Origin: Lachnospiraceae bacterium | GTDB taxonomy: Bacteria; Bacillota; Clostridia; Lachnospirales; Lachnospiraceae | Assembly (NCBI GenBank): GCA_017441585.1 | Contig: JAFRWW010000043.1 | Location: 1 to 64,000, forward strand | Length of the DNA: 64,000 bases | Reading direction: 5' to 3' | Part shown: positions 16,836 to 25,132 of the stretch, in pieces | How positions within the stretch are numbered: the first letter of the stretch is position 1 | Layout: every line of letters starts with the position of its first letter | Position numbers and translations under genes: made by a program | Notes under the pieces: generated by a model | Databases searched by the model: none | The model's input: only the letters and a program-made list of their open reading frames with translations | What the model was told of the DNA's origin: nothing

Positions 16836-17631
16836 TCTTATTTATGATAGCCTTTCTCGGACATTTGAGGACACAGGCGCCGCACTCTACACACTTCTCA
16901 TAATCGATCTTTGCAAGGAAATCCTCTATAACCACAGCGTCATTGGGGCATTCCTTTTTACACATCATACAGCCTATGCAAGCAGTATCACAGGCCTTCA
17001 TGGCCACAGGGCCCTTATCCTTTGATGAACAGGCCACACGCACCTTTTTGTCCACGGGCACCAGCTCGATGATGCCTCTGGGACATGCCTTGACGCACAT
17101 GCCACAGGAGGTGCAAAGCATTTCATTTACCACGGCGATGCCGTTCCTGATACTGATGGCTCCAAACTGGCAGGCCTTCACACAGTCGCCACCGCCAAGA
17201 CAGCCATAGATACAGGCCTTGGGGCCCTTGCCGGGGGTATTGGATTGCATCACGCAGGAAGTGTTTCCAGTATAGTTATAATTGGTCTTTGCCTTTTCAC
17301 AGTCCCCTGCGCACTTTACATAGGCGCTCATCTTAACTCCACTGCCGGCAGCATCCAGTCCCATTATCACAGCTATGTTATCCGCCACCGGAGAACCGCC
17401 CACGGGGCAGGCGTTCACGGGAGCCTCTCCCTTCGCTATGGCCTCAGCCAGAGCCGCACAGCCCGCAAAACCGCAGCCGCCGCAGTTATTTCCTGGCAGG
17501 GCCTTTTCCACCGCTGCCTGTCTTTCATCCACCTTGACGCCGAACTTTTTGTCGGCCAGGCCCAAAAATATTCCTATCAGTAAACCGGTCAGCGCCACGC
17601 AGATGGTGGCTGTTATAATTCCCTGGATCAT
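16825..17631 (-). CDS. rnfB: Rnf complex iron-sulfur subunit RnfB
   Basis: RnfB receives electrons from reduced ferredoxin and passes them into the membrane part of Rnf. Residues 1-27 form the membrane anchor (ATICVALTGLLIGIFLGLA). A 4Fe-4S domain with NNCGGCGFAGCAALAEA follows. The C-terminal part has ferredoxin-type clusters: CLGGGDCVKACQF, CTSCGMCVKACPRG, CIGCMMCKKECPND and CVECGACVLKCPRK. The length of 268 is typical for clostridial RnfB. It is the last rnf gene and is separated from rnfA by 164 bp that contain two mosaic repeats; the GH25 gene overlaps its end. Confidence 0.96.
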   Translation of the reverse strand: MIQGIITATICVALTGLLIGIFLGLADKKFGVKVDERQAAVEKALPGNNCGGCGFAGCAALAEAIAKGEAPVNACPVGGSPVADNIAVIMGLDAAGSGVKMSAYVKCAGDCEKAKTNYNYTGNTSCVMQSNTPGKGPKACIYGCLGGGDCVKACQFGAISIRNGIAVVNEMLCTSCGMCVKACPRGIIELVPVDKKVRVACSSKDKGPVAMKACDTACIGCMMCKKECPNDAVVIEDFLAKIDYEKCVECGACVLKCPRKAIINKNEA

Positions 17632-17667
17632 TGATCAAACCTCTCCACACACATTATACCTTTATCT

Positions 17668-17698
17668 GTCATTCTGAGGAACGAAGTGACGAAGAATC
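17668..17698. repeat. Mosaic stem-loop element in the rnfA-rnfB gap (ATTCT/AGAAT type)
   Basis: Begins GTCATTCTGAGG and ends GACGAAGAATC, with complementary outer arms and an inner GAACGAAG segment. Confidence 0.75.
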
Positions 17699-17737
17699 AT
17701 TAAACACTATGCTTTATTATAAAATTGAACTCTTTCA

Positions 17738-17763
17738 AGATCCTTCGCTAAGCTCAGGATGAC
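17738..17763. repeat. Mosaic stem-loop element in the rnfA-rnfB gap (ATCCT/AGGAT type)
   Basis: Opposite orientation to the copy at 17668: AGATCCTTCGC to GCTCAGGATGAC. Its outer pair uses C:G where the neighbouring copy uses T:A. With the neighbour it could form a larger inverted structure between rnfA and rnfB. Confidence 0.75.
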
Positions 17764-17795
17764 AAATGGTTAATCAGCGTTACAAATTTCACTTA

Positions 17796-18374
17796 TTATT
17801 TCAACACTCCAAAGCCGCAGAACGCTATGGCCATGAGTCCGCCGGTCAGCAGCACTATGGGCATTCCTCTGAAGGATTCGGGGATGTCATTATATTCCAT
17901 TCTCTCACGCAATCCCGCCAGTATCACTATGGCAAAGGCGAAGCCCGCAGCAGTGGCGAAACCGTTGCACACGCTCTCCACAAAACCAAAGTCCTTCTGC
18001 ACGTTTGTAAGGGCCACACCCAGCACCGCGCAGTTGGTGGTGATCAGAGGCAGATACACGCCAAGCGCCTGATACAGTGAAGGCACTGCCTTCTTTAAAA
18101 ACATCTCCACAAACTGTACCAGAGCAGCTATTACCAGAATGAATACTATGGTCTGCAGATACGTGATATTAAAGGGCACCAGCACGAATTTATAGATAAG
18201 GGACGCCACCGCCGAAGCCAGTGTGATGACAAATATAACGGCCCCGCCCATACCGGAGGCAGTCTTTATCTTTTTTGATACTCCAAGAAAGGGGCACAGT
18301 CCCAGGAACTGGCTTAATACCACATTATTTATAAGCGAAGACAAAAGCATAATGCCTATTAATTTTGATATCAT
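17796..18374 (-). CDS. rnfA: Rnf complex membrane subunit RnfA
   Basis: A 192-residue polytopic protein with about six transmembrane helices. It starts MISKLIGIMLLSSLINNVVLSQFLGLCPFLGVS, the conserved RnfA/NqrE sequence with Cys in the half-membrane helix. LPLITTNCAVLGVAL carries the second conserved Cys; these two positions coordinate the intramembrane Fe-S cluster shared with RnfE. Its ATG overlaps the rnfE stop codon by 4 bp (ATGA), so translation is coupled. Confidence 0.97.
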   Translation of the reverse strand: MISKLIGIMLLSSLINNVVLSQFLGLCPFLGVSKKIKTASGMGGAVIFVITLASAVASLIYKFVLVPFNITYLQTIVFILVIAALVQFVEMFLKKAVPSLYQALGVYLPLITTNCAVLGVALTNVQKDFGFVESVCNGFATAAGFAFAIVILAGLRERMEYNDIPESFRGMPIVLLTGGLMAIAFCGFGVLK

Positions 18375-19015
18375 TTGTCACATCCTCCACACTCAGCGCA
18401 GTCCATGCCGCAGCCGCTGTTCTTTTTGCTCACCTTGAGCTTATTCATAAGAGCCACCAGGAATGCCAGTACAAAAAAGGCTCCGGGAGCCATTACAAAT
18501 ATGGCGGCGCCTTCATAGGCAGCGGGCATGACCCTATGGGAGAAAAGCTCTCCCGCGCCTATTAGCTCCCTCACCAGTCCTATGCAGGTGATGCCGGCTG
18601 TAAATCCAAGCCCCATTCCCAGTCCGTCAAAAAATGAGGACAAGGGTCCGTTGGAATACGCCCAGGCTTCCGCCCTGCCAAGGATGATGCAGTTTACAAC
18701 TATAAGAGGGATATATATTCCCAGCGCCGCATATATATCGGGGACATAGGCTTGCATCAACATCTGCACTATAGTCACGAATGATGCTATGATGACGATA
18801 AACGCCGGTATCCTCACCTTATCAGGGATCACCTTTCGAAGAAGTGATATCACCAGATTAGAAAGTACCAGCACCGCCGTAGTGGAAAGCCCCATGCCGA
18901 TAGCATTGATACCTGACGTAGTCACCGCCATGGTGGGACACATTCCCAGCATCAGCACAAAGGTGGGATTTTCCTTTATTATTCCATTATATAATCTCTC
19001 TCCTGCAAAATTCAT
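18371..19015 (-). CDS. rnfE: Rnf complex membrane subunit RnfE
   Basis: A 214-residue membrane protein with the RnfE/NqrD features NPTFVLMLGMCPTMAV and PLIVVNCIILGRAEAWA, each with the conserved Cys that pairs with RnfA. The C-terminal tail is Cys-rich (CGMDCAECGGCDK), which could bind an extra metal or cluster; similar tails occur in clostridial RnfE proteins. It directly follows upp (71 bp) and not rnfG, an unusual order. GAGGAG lies about 10 bp before the ATG. Confidence 0.96.
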   Translation of the reverse strand: MNFAGERLYNGIIKENPTFVLMLGMCPTMAVTTSGINAIGMGLSTTAVLVLSNLVISLLRKVIPDKVRIPAFIVIIASFVTIVQMLMQAYVPDIYAALGIYIPLIVVNCIILGRAEAWAYSNGPLSSFFDGLGMGLGFTAGITCIGLVRELIGAGELFSHRVMPAAYEGAAIFVMAPGAFFVLAFLVALMNKLKVSKKNSGCGMDCAECGGCDK

Positions 19016-19086
19016 TACTCATTTGCTCCTCTATAATCCTCTGTTTATATCTAACTGACAAAAAGGATCCTATTATGACCATAGCC

Positions 19087-19719
19087 TTACTTAGTACCAA
19101 AAATACGATCTCCCGCATCACCAAGGCCCGGACAAATATAAGCGTCTTCATTAAGTTCACGGTCCAGCTGACCCACATAAATCTGTATATCTGGATGTGC
19201 CGCTGATAATTTTCCAAGTCCTTCTGGGGCAGCCAGCAGGCACATGAATTTAATATGATTTCCACCGTGCTCCTTTATAAAATTTATCGCTGTCACTGCA
19301 GAACCACCGGTGGCCAGCATCGGATCAGTCACCAATACTATGCGCTCTTCAATAGGATCGGGAAGCTTACAGAAATACTCATGAGGCTCATGGGTTTCCT
19401 CATCACGATAAATACCTATATGTCCTACTTTCGCTGTGGGCGCCAGTGCCAGGATTCCGTTCGTCATTCCAAGTCCTGCACGCAGTATGGGAACCACTGC
19501 CAGTTTCTTCCCCGCTATCATAGGCGTCATACATTTCTCAAGTGGAGTTTCTATCTCCACATTCTCAGTGGGAAGATCCCTTAACGCTTCATACCCCATG
19601 AGCATGGATATCTCATTTACCAGCGCACGGAATTCATTTGTTCCCGTTCTCTTATCCCGCAGTAACGATATCTTGTGCTTGATAAGCGGGTGATCCATAA
19701 TAAAAAAGTTTTCCTTCAT
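19087..19719 (-). CDS. upp: Uracil phosphoribosyltransferase
   Basis: Upp converts uracil and PRPP to UMP in pyrimidine salvage. The 210-residue protein has the PRPP-binding motif [16 protein letters not shown], the uracil site at the C-terminus ([15 protein letters not shown]) and PILRAGLGM. All key segments are present and length is normal. What is odd is its place: it lies between rnfG and rnfE on the same strand, 66 and 71 bp from each, inside an otherwise canonical rnfCDGEAB order. A GGGGG site precedes the ATG. No terminator is visible on either side, so cotranscription with rnf is likely. Confidence 0.97.
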   Translation of the reverse strand: MKENFFIMDHPLIKHKISLLRDKRTGTNEFRALVNEISMLMGYEALRDLPTENVEIETPLEKCMTPMIAGKKLAVVPILRAGLGMTNGILALAPTAKVGHIGIYRDEETHEPHEYFCKLPDPIEERIVLVTDPMLATGGSAVTAINFIKEHGGNHIKFMCLLAAPEGLGKLSAAHPDIQIYVGQLDRELNEDAYICPGLGDAGDRIFGTK

Positions 19720-19785
19720 ATTTTGCCCCCATCTTCATCATAAAATCATATGATCAATTAATAGTTTATATCTTATATAAAAAAC

Positions 19786-20355
19786 TCAAATATCTTCCAC
19801 AGCCTTAAGAGCTGCATATACGGCACGTTTAACAGCGCCGGTGGTGATGGTGGCGCCGGATATGGCATCTACGCCGGACATGGCAGTAAGGGCATCAGCA
19901 TTATCTGTTCCATCTAGGGTAGTTCCCACGAATCTCTTTTTGAAATCCTCATCTTTAGCCTTCATGCCAAGGCCCGGGGTATCGTTGATTTCGAGGACTT
20001 CAATGGCACCGACGGTTTTATCGGATTTCACGCCTACAGCCAGGGTTACATCGCCTCCGTAGCTTTCATGATTGGTGACGTTTACCACATAGCCCACGAC
20101 TTCGCCGCCTGCCCCCAGGCCCTTCACTATGATAGACACATCGCCATCTTCGGATGTGATGGGATATGTAAGGTCCGTGAGTTCTTCAAAATCCTGTGCT
20201 TCGGGCAGGACCAGTTTATAGGCGGTAAGGGTGGACTCCTGAATCTGCTTTTCTATTGGTTCCTTGGTTATGCCGTAGACTGTTCCCAGCAAGAGGCCTG
20301 AGATCAGGGTTATGACGGTCAGGATCACTGTATTTTTTATCATTGGATTTTTCAT
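19786..20355 (-). CDS. rnfG: Rnf complex flavoprotein subunit RnfG
   Basis: A 189-residue protein with one N-terminal membrane helix (TVILTVITLISGLLLGTVYG) and a periplasm-side FMN-binding domain. The covalent FMN motif S(A/G)AT-type is seen as DAISGATITTGAVKRAV, where the Thr carries FMN through a phosphoester bond. VLEINDTPGLGMKAKD is also characteristic. A mosaic repeat lies in the 149-bp gap to rnfD upstream, and upp follows. Confidence 0.95.
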   Translation of the reverse strand: MKNPMIKNTVILTVITLISGLLLGTVYGITKEPIEKQIQESTLTAYKLVLPEAQDFEELTDLTYPITSEDGDVSIIVKGLGAGGEVVGYVVNVTNHESYGGDVTLAVGVKSDKTVGAIEVLEINDTPGLGMKAKDEDFKKRFVGTTLDGTDNADALTAMSGVDAISGATITTGAVKRAVYAALKAVEDI

Positions 20356-20414
20356 ATTTTTGCCCTATTTCATTAATACTTATCTTTCAAAATAGAATAA
20401 TAGCCACTCTTTCA

Positions 20415-20445
20415 AGATTCTTCGGGCTAAAGCCCTCAGAATGAC
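20415..20445. repeat. Mosaic stem-loop element in the rnfD-rnfG gap (ATTCT/AGAAT type)
   Basis: AGATTCTTCGGGCT and AGCCCTCAGAATGAC surround an AA loop; GGGCT/AGCCC makes a strong inner stem and ATTCT/AGAAT the outer stem. Confidence 0.8.
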
Positions 20446-20504
20446 AGCAGATATACTCTATTCCTATCATGACAACAGATCAGCTCTTTATTCAAAATAA
20501 ATGT

Positions 20505-21467
20505 TTAAAACCAGAACACTATATCCGGATATTTCTTCTGAAACTCATGTATTCCCTTATCGATAAGGGGCACCATCAGGTTTGAGATGATGATGGCGTA
20601 GGATACGCCTTCGGCCGTGGAACCGAATACTCTGAAGACTCCGGTCAGTATGCCGAGCAGTATGCCATATACGATGCGTCCGGGCTTGGTCACGGGGGAT
20701 GTGACATAATCGGTAGCCATAAAGAAGGCTCCCAGCATCAGGCCGCCACCTGCCAGTTGTCCCGTCAGATAATAGGGATCGGCGCCGTGTCCTCCGAATA
20801 TGATGTAAAAGATGGCAAAGGATATAATGTAGGCCGCAGGGATGTGAAGCTCGATCACGCCGAACATGAGCATGATGATGGCGCCTATGCATATGGCGAT
20901 GACGCTGGTCTCACCGATACAGCCTCCATGCAGTCCCAGCACCATCCTGTGCACATCGGCTCCCTGTCCGTTCTTTAACATGGAAAGAGGCGTGGCTCCC
21001 GTCATGCCGTCCGGCAGATAGCCCCAGCCTGTATGCACGCTGAAATCGGTCATATACTTGGCAAAAGAGATGACCAGAAAGCATCTGCCTGCCAGGGCGG
21101 GATTCATGATGTTCTGTCCCAAGCCGCCGAACAGGAGTTTTACCACAAAGATGGCAAATACGGAACCTATAACTGCCATCCACCAGGGTGCTCCGGGGGG
21201 CAGATTAAGTCCCAGCAGCAGTCCCGTCACAAGGGCGGAACAGTCCGATATGCTGATCTTTTTCTTTAATATGATGCAGCCTATCACCTCGGTGATCACT
21301 GCAGTCAGGGTAGATATGATCAGAAGCAAAAGCGCGTAGGGTCCGAAGAGATAGACTCCGAATCCTGCGGCGGGTAAAAGCGCCACGAATACTGTGAGCA
21401 TTATCTTCCAGGTTTTTGCACTGCTTCTGATATGTGGATTTGATGATACGTTTAACATTTTTTCCAT
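20505..21467 (-). CDS. rnfD: Rnf complex membrane flavoprotein RnfD
   Basis: A 320-residue polytopic protein with eight or more hydrophobic segments. The covalent FMN site TGATPLSML (Thr in GAT) is present, as are NPALAGRCFL and FMATDYVTSPV, all typical of RnfD/NqrB. It begins with SSNPHIRSS as in other RnfD proteins. The 148-bp gap to rnfC upstream contains a long mosaic repeat, so the operon is interrupted by folded DNA at this point. Confidence 0.96.
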   Translation of the reverse strand: MEKMLNVSSNPHIRSSAKTWKIMLTVFVALLPAAGFGVYLFGPYALLLLIISTLTAVITEVIGCIILKKKISISDCSALVTGLLLGLNLPPGAPWWMAVIGSVFAIFVVKLLFGGLGQNIMNPALAGRCFLVISFAKYMTDFSVHTGWGYLPDGMTGATPLSMLKNGQGADVHRMVLGLHGGCIGETSVIAICIGAIIMLMFGVIELHIPAAYIISFAIFYIIFGGHGADPYYLTGQLAGGGLMLGAFFMATDYVTSPVTKPGRIVYGILLGILTGVFRVFGSTAEGVSYAIIISNLMVPLIDKGIHEFQKKYPDIVFWF

Positions 21468-21480
21468 AACTGATATTTTA

Positions 21481-21605
21481 AGATTATTCGCTAATGTCCT
21501 AAGGAATCCACCACTTCGTGTGTCTACGCTCCGCTTCGGTCGGCGCTGAACAAACGTCCCCCGGACGTTTAGCGCCCCCTTAGGACGAAATTCGCTCAGA
21601 ATGAC
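21481..21605. repeat. Mosaic stem-loop element in the rnfC-rnfD gap, with the 83-bp module
   Basis: The ends AGATTATTCG and CGCTCAGAATGAC are the family termini (one mismatch in the outer stem). Inside, GTCCTAAGG (21496-21504) pairs with CCTTAGGAC (21578-21586), enclosing the AAACGTCC/GGACGTTT hairpin. Bases 21497-21579 are the exact reverse complement of 4542-4624. Confidence 0.85.
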
Positions 21606-21615
21606 AATTGATAAA

Positions 21616-22923
21616 CTACTTCTTTCTCATGCACTGACGACGCATGGTCTTAATGGACTGGGTGAGCTGGCGCTTGGCGGGGCATACGTAAGAACAGCAG
21701 CCGCACTCCATGCACTCCATTCCGTTATACTCCCTGAATGCCTCCTCATCGCCATTATCGGCCAAGACAGCCAGCTTGACGGGCAGAATCCTGGAGGGGC
21801 AGGCGTCCACGCATCTGCCGCAGTTAATACAGGGTGAAGGCTCTTCCTTTGAAACCTGATCTTCTTTCATGAACAAGAGGGCTGATGTGGTCTTGGTCAC
21901 ATATGCGCCGGTGTCAAACATGGCAAAGCCCATCATGGGACCGCCGCAGATTATCTTTTCCACGCCCTCCTTTGCGCCGCCCGCAGCCTCGATAAGTTCG
22001 GTAAGCTGCGTGCCTATGGGCACCTGTAAATTAACAGGTTCTTCTATGCCATCCCCAGTCATGGTCACGATGCGCTCCATAAGAGGCTCTCCTTTGGCCA
22101 CCGCCCTGTATACAGCGATCATGGTGTCGGCATTATTTACGATACAGCCCGCATCCGCAGGCAGCATCTTTGATGTGACACGTCTTTTGGTAACCGCATT
22201 GATGAGCTGTCGCTCAGAGCCCTGGGGATATTTGGTGATAAGGGGATATACGCTGATGCGATCATGACCCTCACATAGCTTTCCCATATGCTCTATACAG
22301 TCGGGCTTATTATCCTCTATGGCTATGACGCCCTTTGCATGGGGGAAAAGACTCAGGATTATCTCCATGCCTCCGACGAGCTCATCACCATGCTCCAGCA
22401 TCATGCGATAGTCCGAAGTCAGATAAGGCTCACACTCAGCGCAGTTTGCTATGATGTGGTCTATCTTATCCGGTTCCTTAGGGGCGAGCTTTACCTGCGT
22501 GGGGAAACCTGCGCCTCCCATGCCCACTATACCGGCAGCGCTTATGCGCTTCAAGATCTCCTCACCGGTTAGTTTTGAAGGATCTGCAACCTCTTCAAAA
22601 TCAACGGATTCAAACAGGCCGTCATTATCTATGATGACCGCGTCCGCCATGTCTCCCGTGGGGGTACGTCTCTTGTCTATGGCCTTAACCGTGCCGGAAA
22701 CAGAGGAATGTATATTTGCGCTGACGAATCCGCCGGCCTCGGCTATGAGCTGTCCCTTAAGGACCCTGTCGCCTTTTTTTACCAGAGCTTTGGCAGGGGC
22801 GCCTATGTGCTGTGACAAAAAGATGGCCACCTCGCCTTGGGGCTCATATACTCTTATTTCCTTATCCTTGGAGAGATCCTTTCCGTCATAAGGATGGACC
22901 CCTCCCATAAAGGTATATTTCAT
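21616..22923 (-). CDS. rnfC: Rnf complex NADH-binding subunit RnfC
   Basis: RnfC carries the NAD site of the ferredoxin:NAD+ oxidoreductase. The 435-residue protein starts MKYTFMGGVHPYDGKDLS, has the NuoF-like Gly-rich GIVGMGGAGFPTQVKL (about 125-140) and two 4Fe-4S motifs CINCGRCVDACP and CMECGCCSYVCP near the C-terminus. I chose the ATG at 22923 because AAGGAG lies 6 bp upstream; the frame stays open six codons further. It is the first gene of the rnf operon and lies divergent from the YprB-like gene. Confidence 0.96.
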   Translation of the reverse strand: MKYTFMGGVHPYDGKDLSKDKEIRVYEPQGEVAIFLSQHIGAPAKALVKKGDRVLKGQLIAEAGGFVSANIHSSVSGTVKAIDKRRTPTGDMADAVIIDNDGLFESVDFEEVADPSKLTGEEILKRISAAGIVGMGGAGFPTQVKLAPKEPDKIDHIIANCAECEPYLTSDYRMMLEHGDELVGGMEIILSLFPHAKGVIAIEDNKPDCIEHMGKLCEGHDRISVYPLITKYPQGSERQLINAVTKRRVTSKMLPADAGCIVNNADTMIAVYRAVAKGEPLMERIVTMTGDGIEEPVNLQVPIGTQLTELIEAAGGAKEGVEKIICGGPMMGFAMFDTGAYVTKTTSALLFMKEDQVSKEEPSPCINCGRCVDACPSRILPVKLAVLADNGDEEAFREYNGMECMECGCCSYVCPAKRQLTQSIKTMRRQCMRKK

Positions 22924-22950
22924 ATTTGCTCCTTTCAACAACCAAAAATC

Positions 22951-22956
22951 ATTATA
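22951..22956 (-). promoter_or_regulatory. Probable -10 of the rnf operon promoter
   Basis: A perfect TATAAT lies 28 bp upstream of the rnfC ATG on the minus strand. The upstream region is T-rich and the -35 is weak (TAGTAT at 17 bp), so an activator may be needed. Confidence 0.45.
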
Positions 22957-23062
22957 CTGTAAAAATAAAAAAAATACTATTGTTTCTTTAATATATGTGG
23001 TAGAATATTATGAGTGAATTTTCAGAAACATCGAAAAAAAATACAATGATAGGGGAGATGTC

Positions 23063-24166
23063 ATGAAAACCATCAAAAGTCAGTTAAAGACAGACCTGTC
23101 CACGTACCCTTACGAAAAACTGGGGAATCTGCAGGATGATCTGCTTTTTGTGGATATCGAAACCACAGGCCTTAACAGTTCCAGAGACTCTGTATATATG
23201 ATAGGCTGTGCCTATTGCCTTAAGAACAGTTTCTACTCCATCCAGTGGATAGCTGAAGCCGATTCCGACGAAGAGCAGGTGATATACAGTTTCTTTAATT
23301 TCGCCAAGAAATACAGAAAGCTCATACACTTTAACGGAAACCGTTTTGATATACCCTTCCTTCAGGACCGCATCAGCATCCTGGGGCTTCCTTATGACAT
23401 GAGATCCTTTGAGGGCCTGGACCTTTACAAACGTCTTCGTCCCTATAAGAGTTTCCTTAAGCTCTCTTCCATGAAGCAGAGCGCACTGGAGGAGTTCTTA
23501 GGTATAGACCGGGGCGACGATCTGTCCGGCGGCGAGCTCATATCAGTATATAAGGAATACACACAGACCCATGACAGCGCACTGGAGGAAGAGCTTTTAC
23601 ATCATAATTACCACGATCTTCGCGGCATGGTATGCATAGTGCCTTTGCTCTCGGTTCCCGACATGTTTAATGAAAAGATCCGTGTGATCAAGGCAGGTAA
23701 GAATCCCTACACAGACTCACAGGGAGTTAAGAAAAGCGAAGTCATTATGGAATTATCCCTTCCTTCTCCCCTGCCCGTTCAAATATCCTATGGATTTTCC
23801 GACTGCTATTTCACGGGCGAGGGCACCAGGGGTAAGCTCAGGGTTGCCATTTACGAAGGGGAGGCAAAGTTCTTCTATCCCAATTATAAGGAATACTATT
23901 ATATCCCCGATGAGGACATAGCGGTCCATAAGAGCGTAGCCACCTATGTGGATTCATCCCGCAGGGAAAGCGCAAAGGCATCCAACTGCTATACCAGAAA
24001 GGCCGGCATATTCCTGCCCATGTTCTCTCCCATATTTGCCCCCGAGTATAAGCTGTCCTATGCGGACAAGACCGGCTATGTGGAGCTGGATGACGCTTTT
24101 AAGAGGGATCCCAAGAAGTTTACCAGATATGCGGAGCATCTGCTTCAGACTTTGGTTACTGCGTAA
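23063..24166 (+). CDS. YprB-type RNase H-like (DEDD) exonuclease domain protein
   Basis: The 367-residue protein starts at an ATG behind GGGGAG. Its N-terminal half is a DEDD-type 3'-5' exonuclease fold: D31 and E33 in FVDIETTGL, Asp in FNGNRFDIPFLQ, and YHDLRGM for the third motif. The C-terminal half (from about 200) has no recognised motif and contains several Tyr-rich strands. Related YprB proteins in Firmicutes accompany a helicase (YprA), but no helicase is adjacent here. Substrate unknown. It is one of only four genes on the plus strand and ends before a bidirectional terminator. Confidence 0.85.
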   Translation: MKTIKSQLKTDLSTYPYEKLGNLQDDLLFVDIETTGLNSSRDSVYMIGCAYCLKNSFYSIQWIAEADSDEEQVIYSFFNFAKKYRKLIHFNGNRFDIPFLQDRISILGLPYDMRSFEGLDLYKRLRPYKSFLKLSSMKQSALEEFLGIDRGDDLSGGELISVYKEYTQTHDSALEEELLHHNYHDLRGMVCIVPLLSVPDMFNEKIRVIKAGKNPYTDSQGVKKSEVIMELSLPSPLPVQISYGFSDCYFTGEGTRGKLRVAIYEGEAKFFYPNYKEYYYIPDEDIAVHKSVATYVDSSRRESAKASNCYTRKAGIFLPMFSPIFAPEYKLSYADKTGYVELDDAFKRDPKKFTRYAEHLLQTLVTA

Positions 24167-24257
24167 TGATCAACGTTTACCGTTTCTGAATGAATAAGCT
24201 TTTTAAGAAGCTCAGAATGACAAAGGGAAAACAATATAATACAATATAAAAACAAAA

Positions 24258-24279
24258 CCCCGGAGATTTCTCTCCGGGG
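24258..24279. terminator. Bidirectional Rho-independent terminator
   Basis: CCCCGGAGA pairs perfectly with TCTCCGGGG around a TTTC loop. T-runs follow on both strands (GGTTTATAA on plus; GGTTTTGTTTTTAT on minus). It ends the YprB-like gene from the left and cheR from the right. Confidence 0.9.
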
Positions 24280-24290
24280 TTTATAATATT

Positions 24291-24317
24291 AAGATTCTTC
24301 GCTTCGCTCAGAATGAC
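24291..24317. repeat. Mosaic stem-loop element, minimal form (ATTCT/AGAAT type)
   Basis: AAGATTCTTCGCTTCGCTCAG.. to AATGAC, near-identical to the copy at 54768. A degenerate partial copy (AGCTCAGAATGAC) lies at about 24209-24221. Confidence 0.75.
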
Positions 24318-24354
24318 ATCTGAAAAAAATATGCTTTCTCATAATCTGAAAAAA

Positions 24355-25131
24355 TTATGCTTTCTCGTAGTAGAAGGAACTCTTCCTCAGATATCCCATC
24401 TCCTTATAATGCATGATCTGCTCGGTGGACCCTATGAACAGGAACCCGCCCTTTTTAAGGGATGCGGCAAACTTCTTAAAGACTTCGTCCTTCGCCTCTT
24501 CAGTGAAGTATATCAGCACATTGCGACATACGATAAGATCACAGTTCGTGGGATAGGTATCCTTTAAAAGATTGGCCTGCTTAAACTCGACTCTCGACTT
24601 TATCTCATCGGCGATCTTGTATGAGGGGCCTACCTTTTCGAAATACTTCTGTTTGAATTCCTTCGGTACGCCGGCAAGTGACTTTTCATTATAAAGACCT
24701 ATCTTAGCCTTTTCCATCACCTGCTTGTCTATGTCGGTGGCAAATATCCTGATCCGGTTGAGAGGCATGTGCTTTGAAAGAGCCATTACCAGTGAATAAG
24801 GCTCATCTCCCGTGGAACAGGCTGCCGACCAGATCTTCAGGTTATTGCCGAAGCGCTGGATCAGTTCCGGAATATACTGCTTATCAAGCAGTTCCCACTG
24901 ATCGGGATTCCTGTAAAACTCAGATACATTGATGGTCAGATAATTTACAAACTCTTCAAATTTTACGCTGTCTGTCTTTAATGCCTTGACGTAATTATCA
25001 TATCCAACAATTTTATTTTTCTGAATGAGCGTGTCTATACGACGCTTCATCTGTCTTTCCTTGTAGGCATTAAGGTCGATCTTTGTCAGATCAAAAACGG
25101 CCTTTTTGAAGTATTCGTAATCGTATGCCAT
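24355..25131 (-). CDS. cheR: CheR-type protein-glutamate methyltransferase
   Basis: CheR methylates glutamates of chemoreceptors using S-adenosylmethionine. The 258-residue protein has the helical CheR N-domain (YFKKAVFDLTKIDLNAYKERQMKRRI), NVSEFYRNPDQW, and the SAM-binding segment IWSAACSTGDEPYSLVM, then CDLIVCRNVLIYF. I chose the ATG at 25131: the rpsA stop codon ends 1 bp before it and GAGGAG at the end of rpsA serves as its site, so the two are translationally coupled. This is an unexpected partner for a ribosomal protein gene; other chemotaxis genes in the window are the CheY/CheX pair 13 kb away. Confidence 0.93.
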   Translation of the reverse strand: MAYDYEYFKKAVFDLTKIDLNAYKERQMKRRIDTLIQKNKIVGYDNYVKALKTDSVKFEEFVNYLTINVSEFYRNPDQWELLDKQYIPELIQRFGNNLKIWSAACSTGDEPYSLVMALSKHMPLNRIRIFATDIDKQVMEKAKIGLYNEKSLAGVPKEFKQKYFEKVGPSYKIADEIKSRVEFKQANLLKDTYPTNCDLIVCRNVLIYFTEEAKDEVFKKFAASLKKGGFLFIGSTEQIMHYKEMGYLRKSSFYYEKA

Positions 25132-25132
25132 A

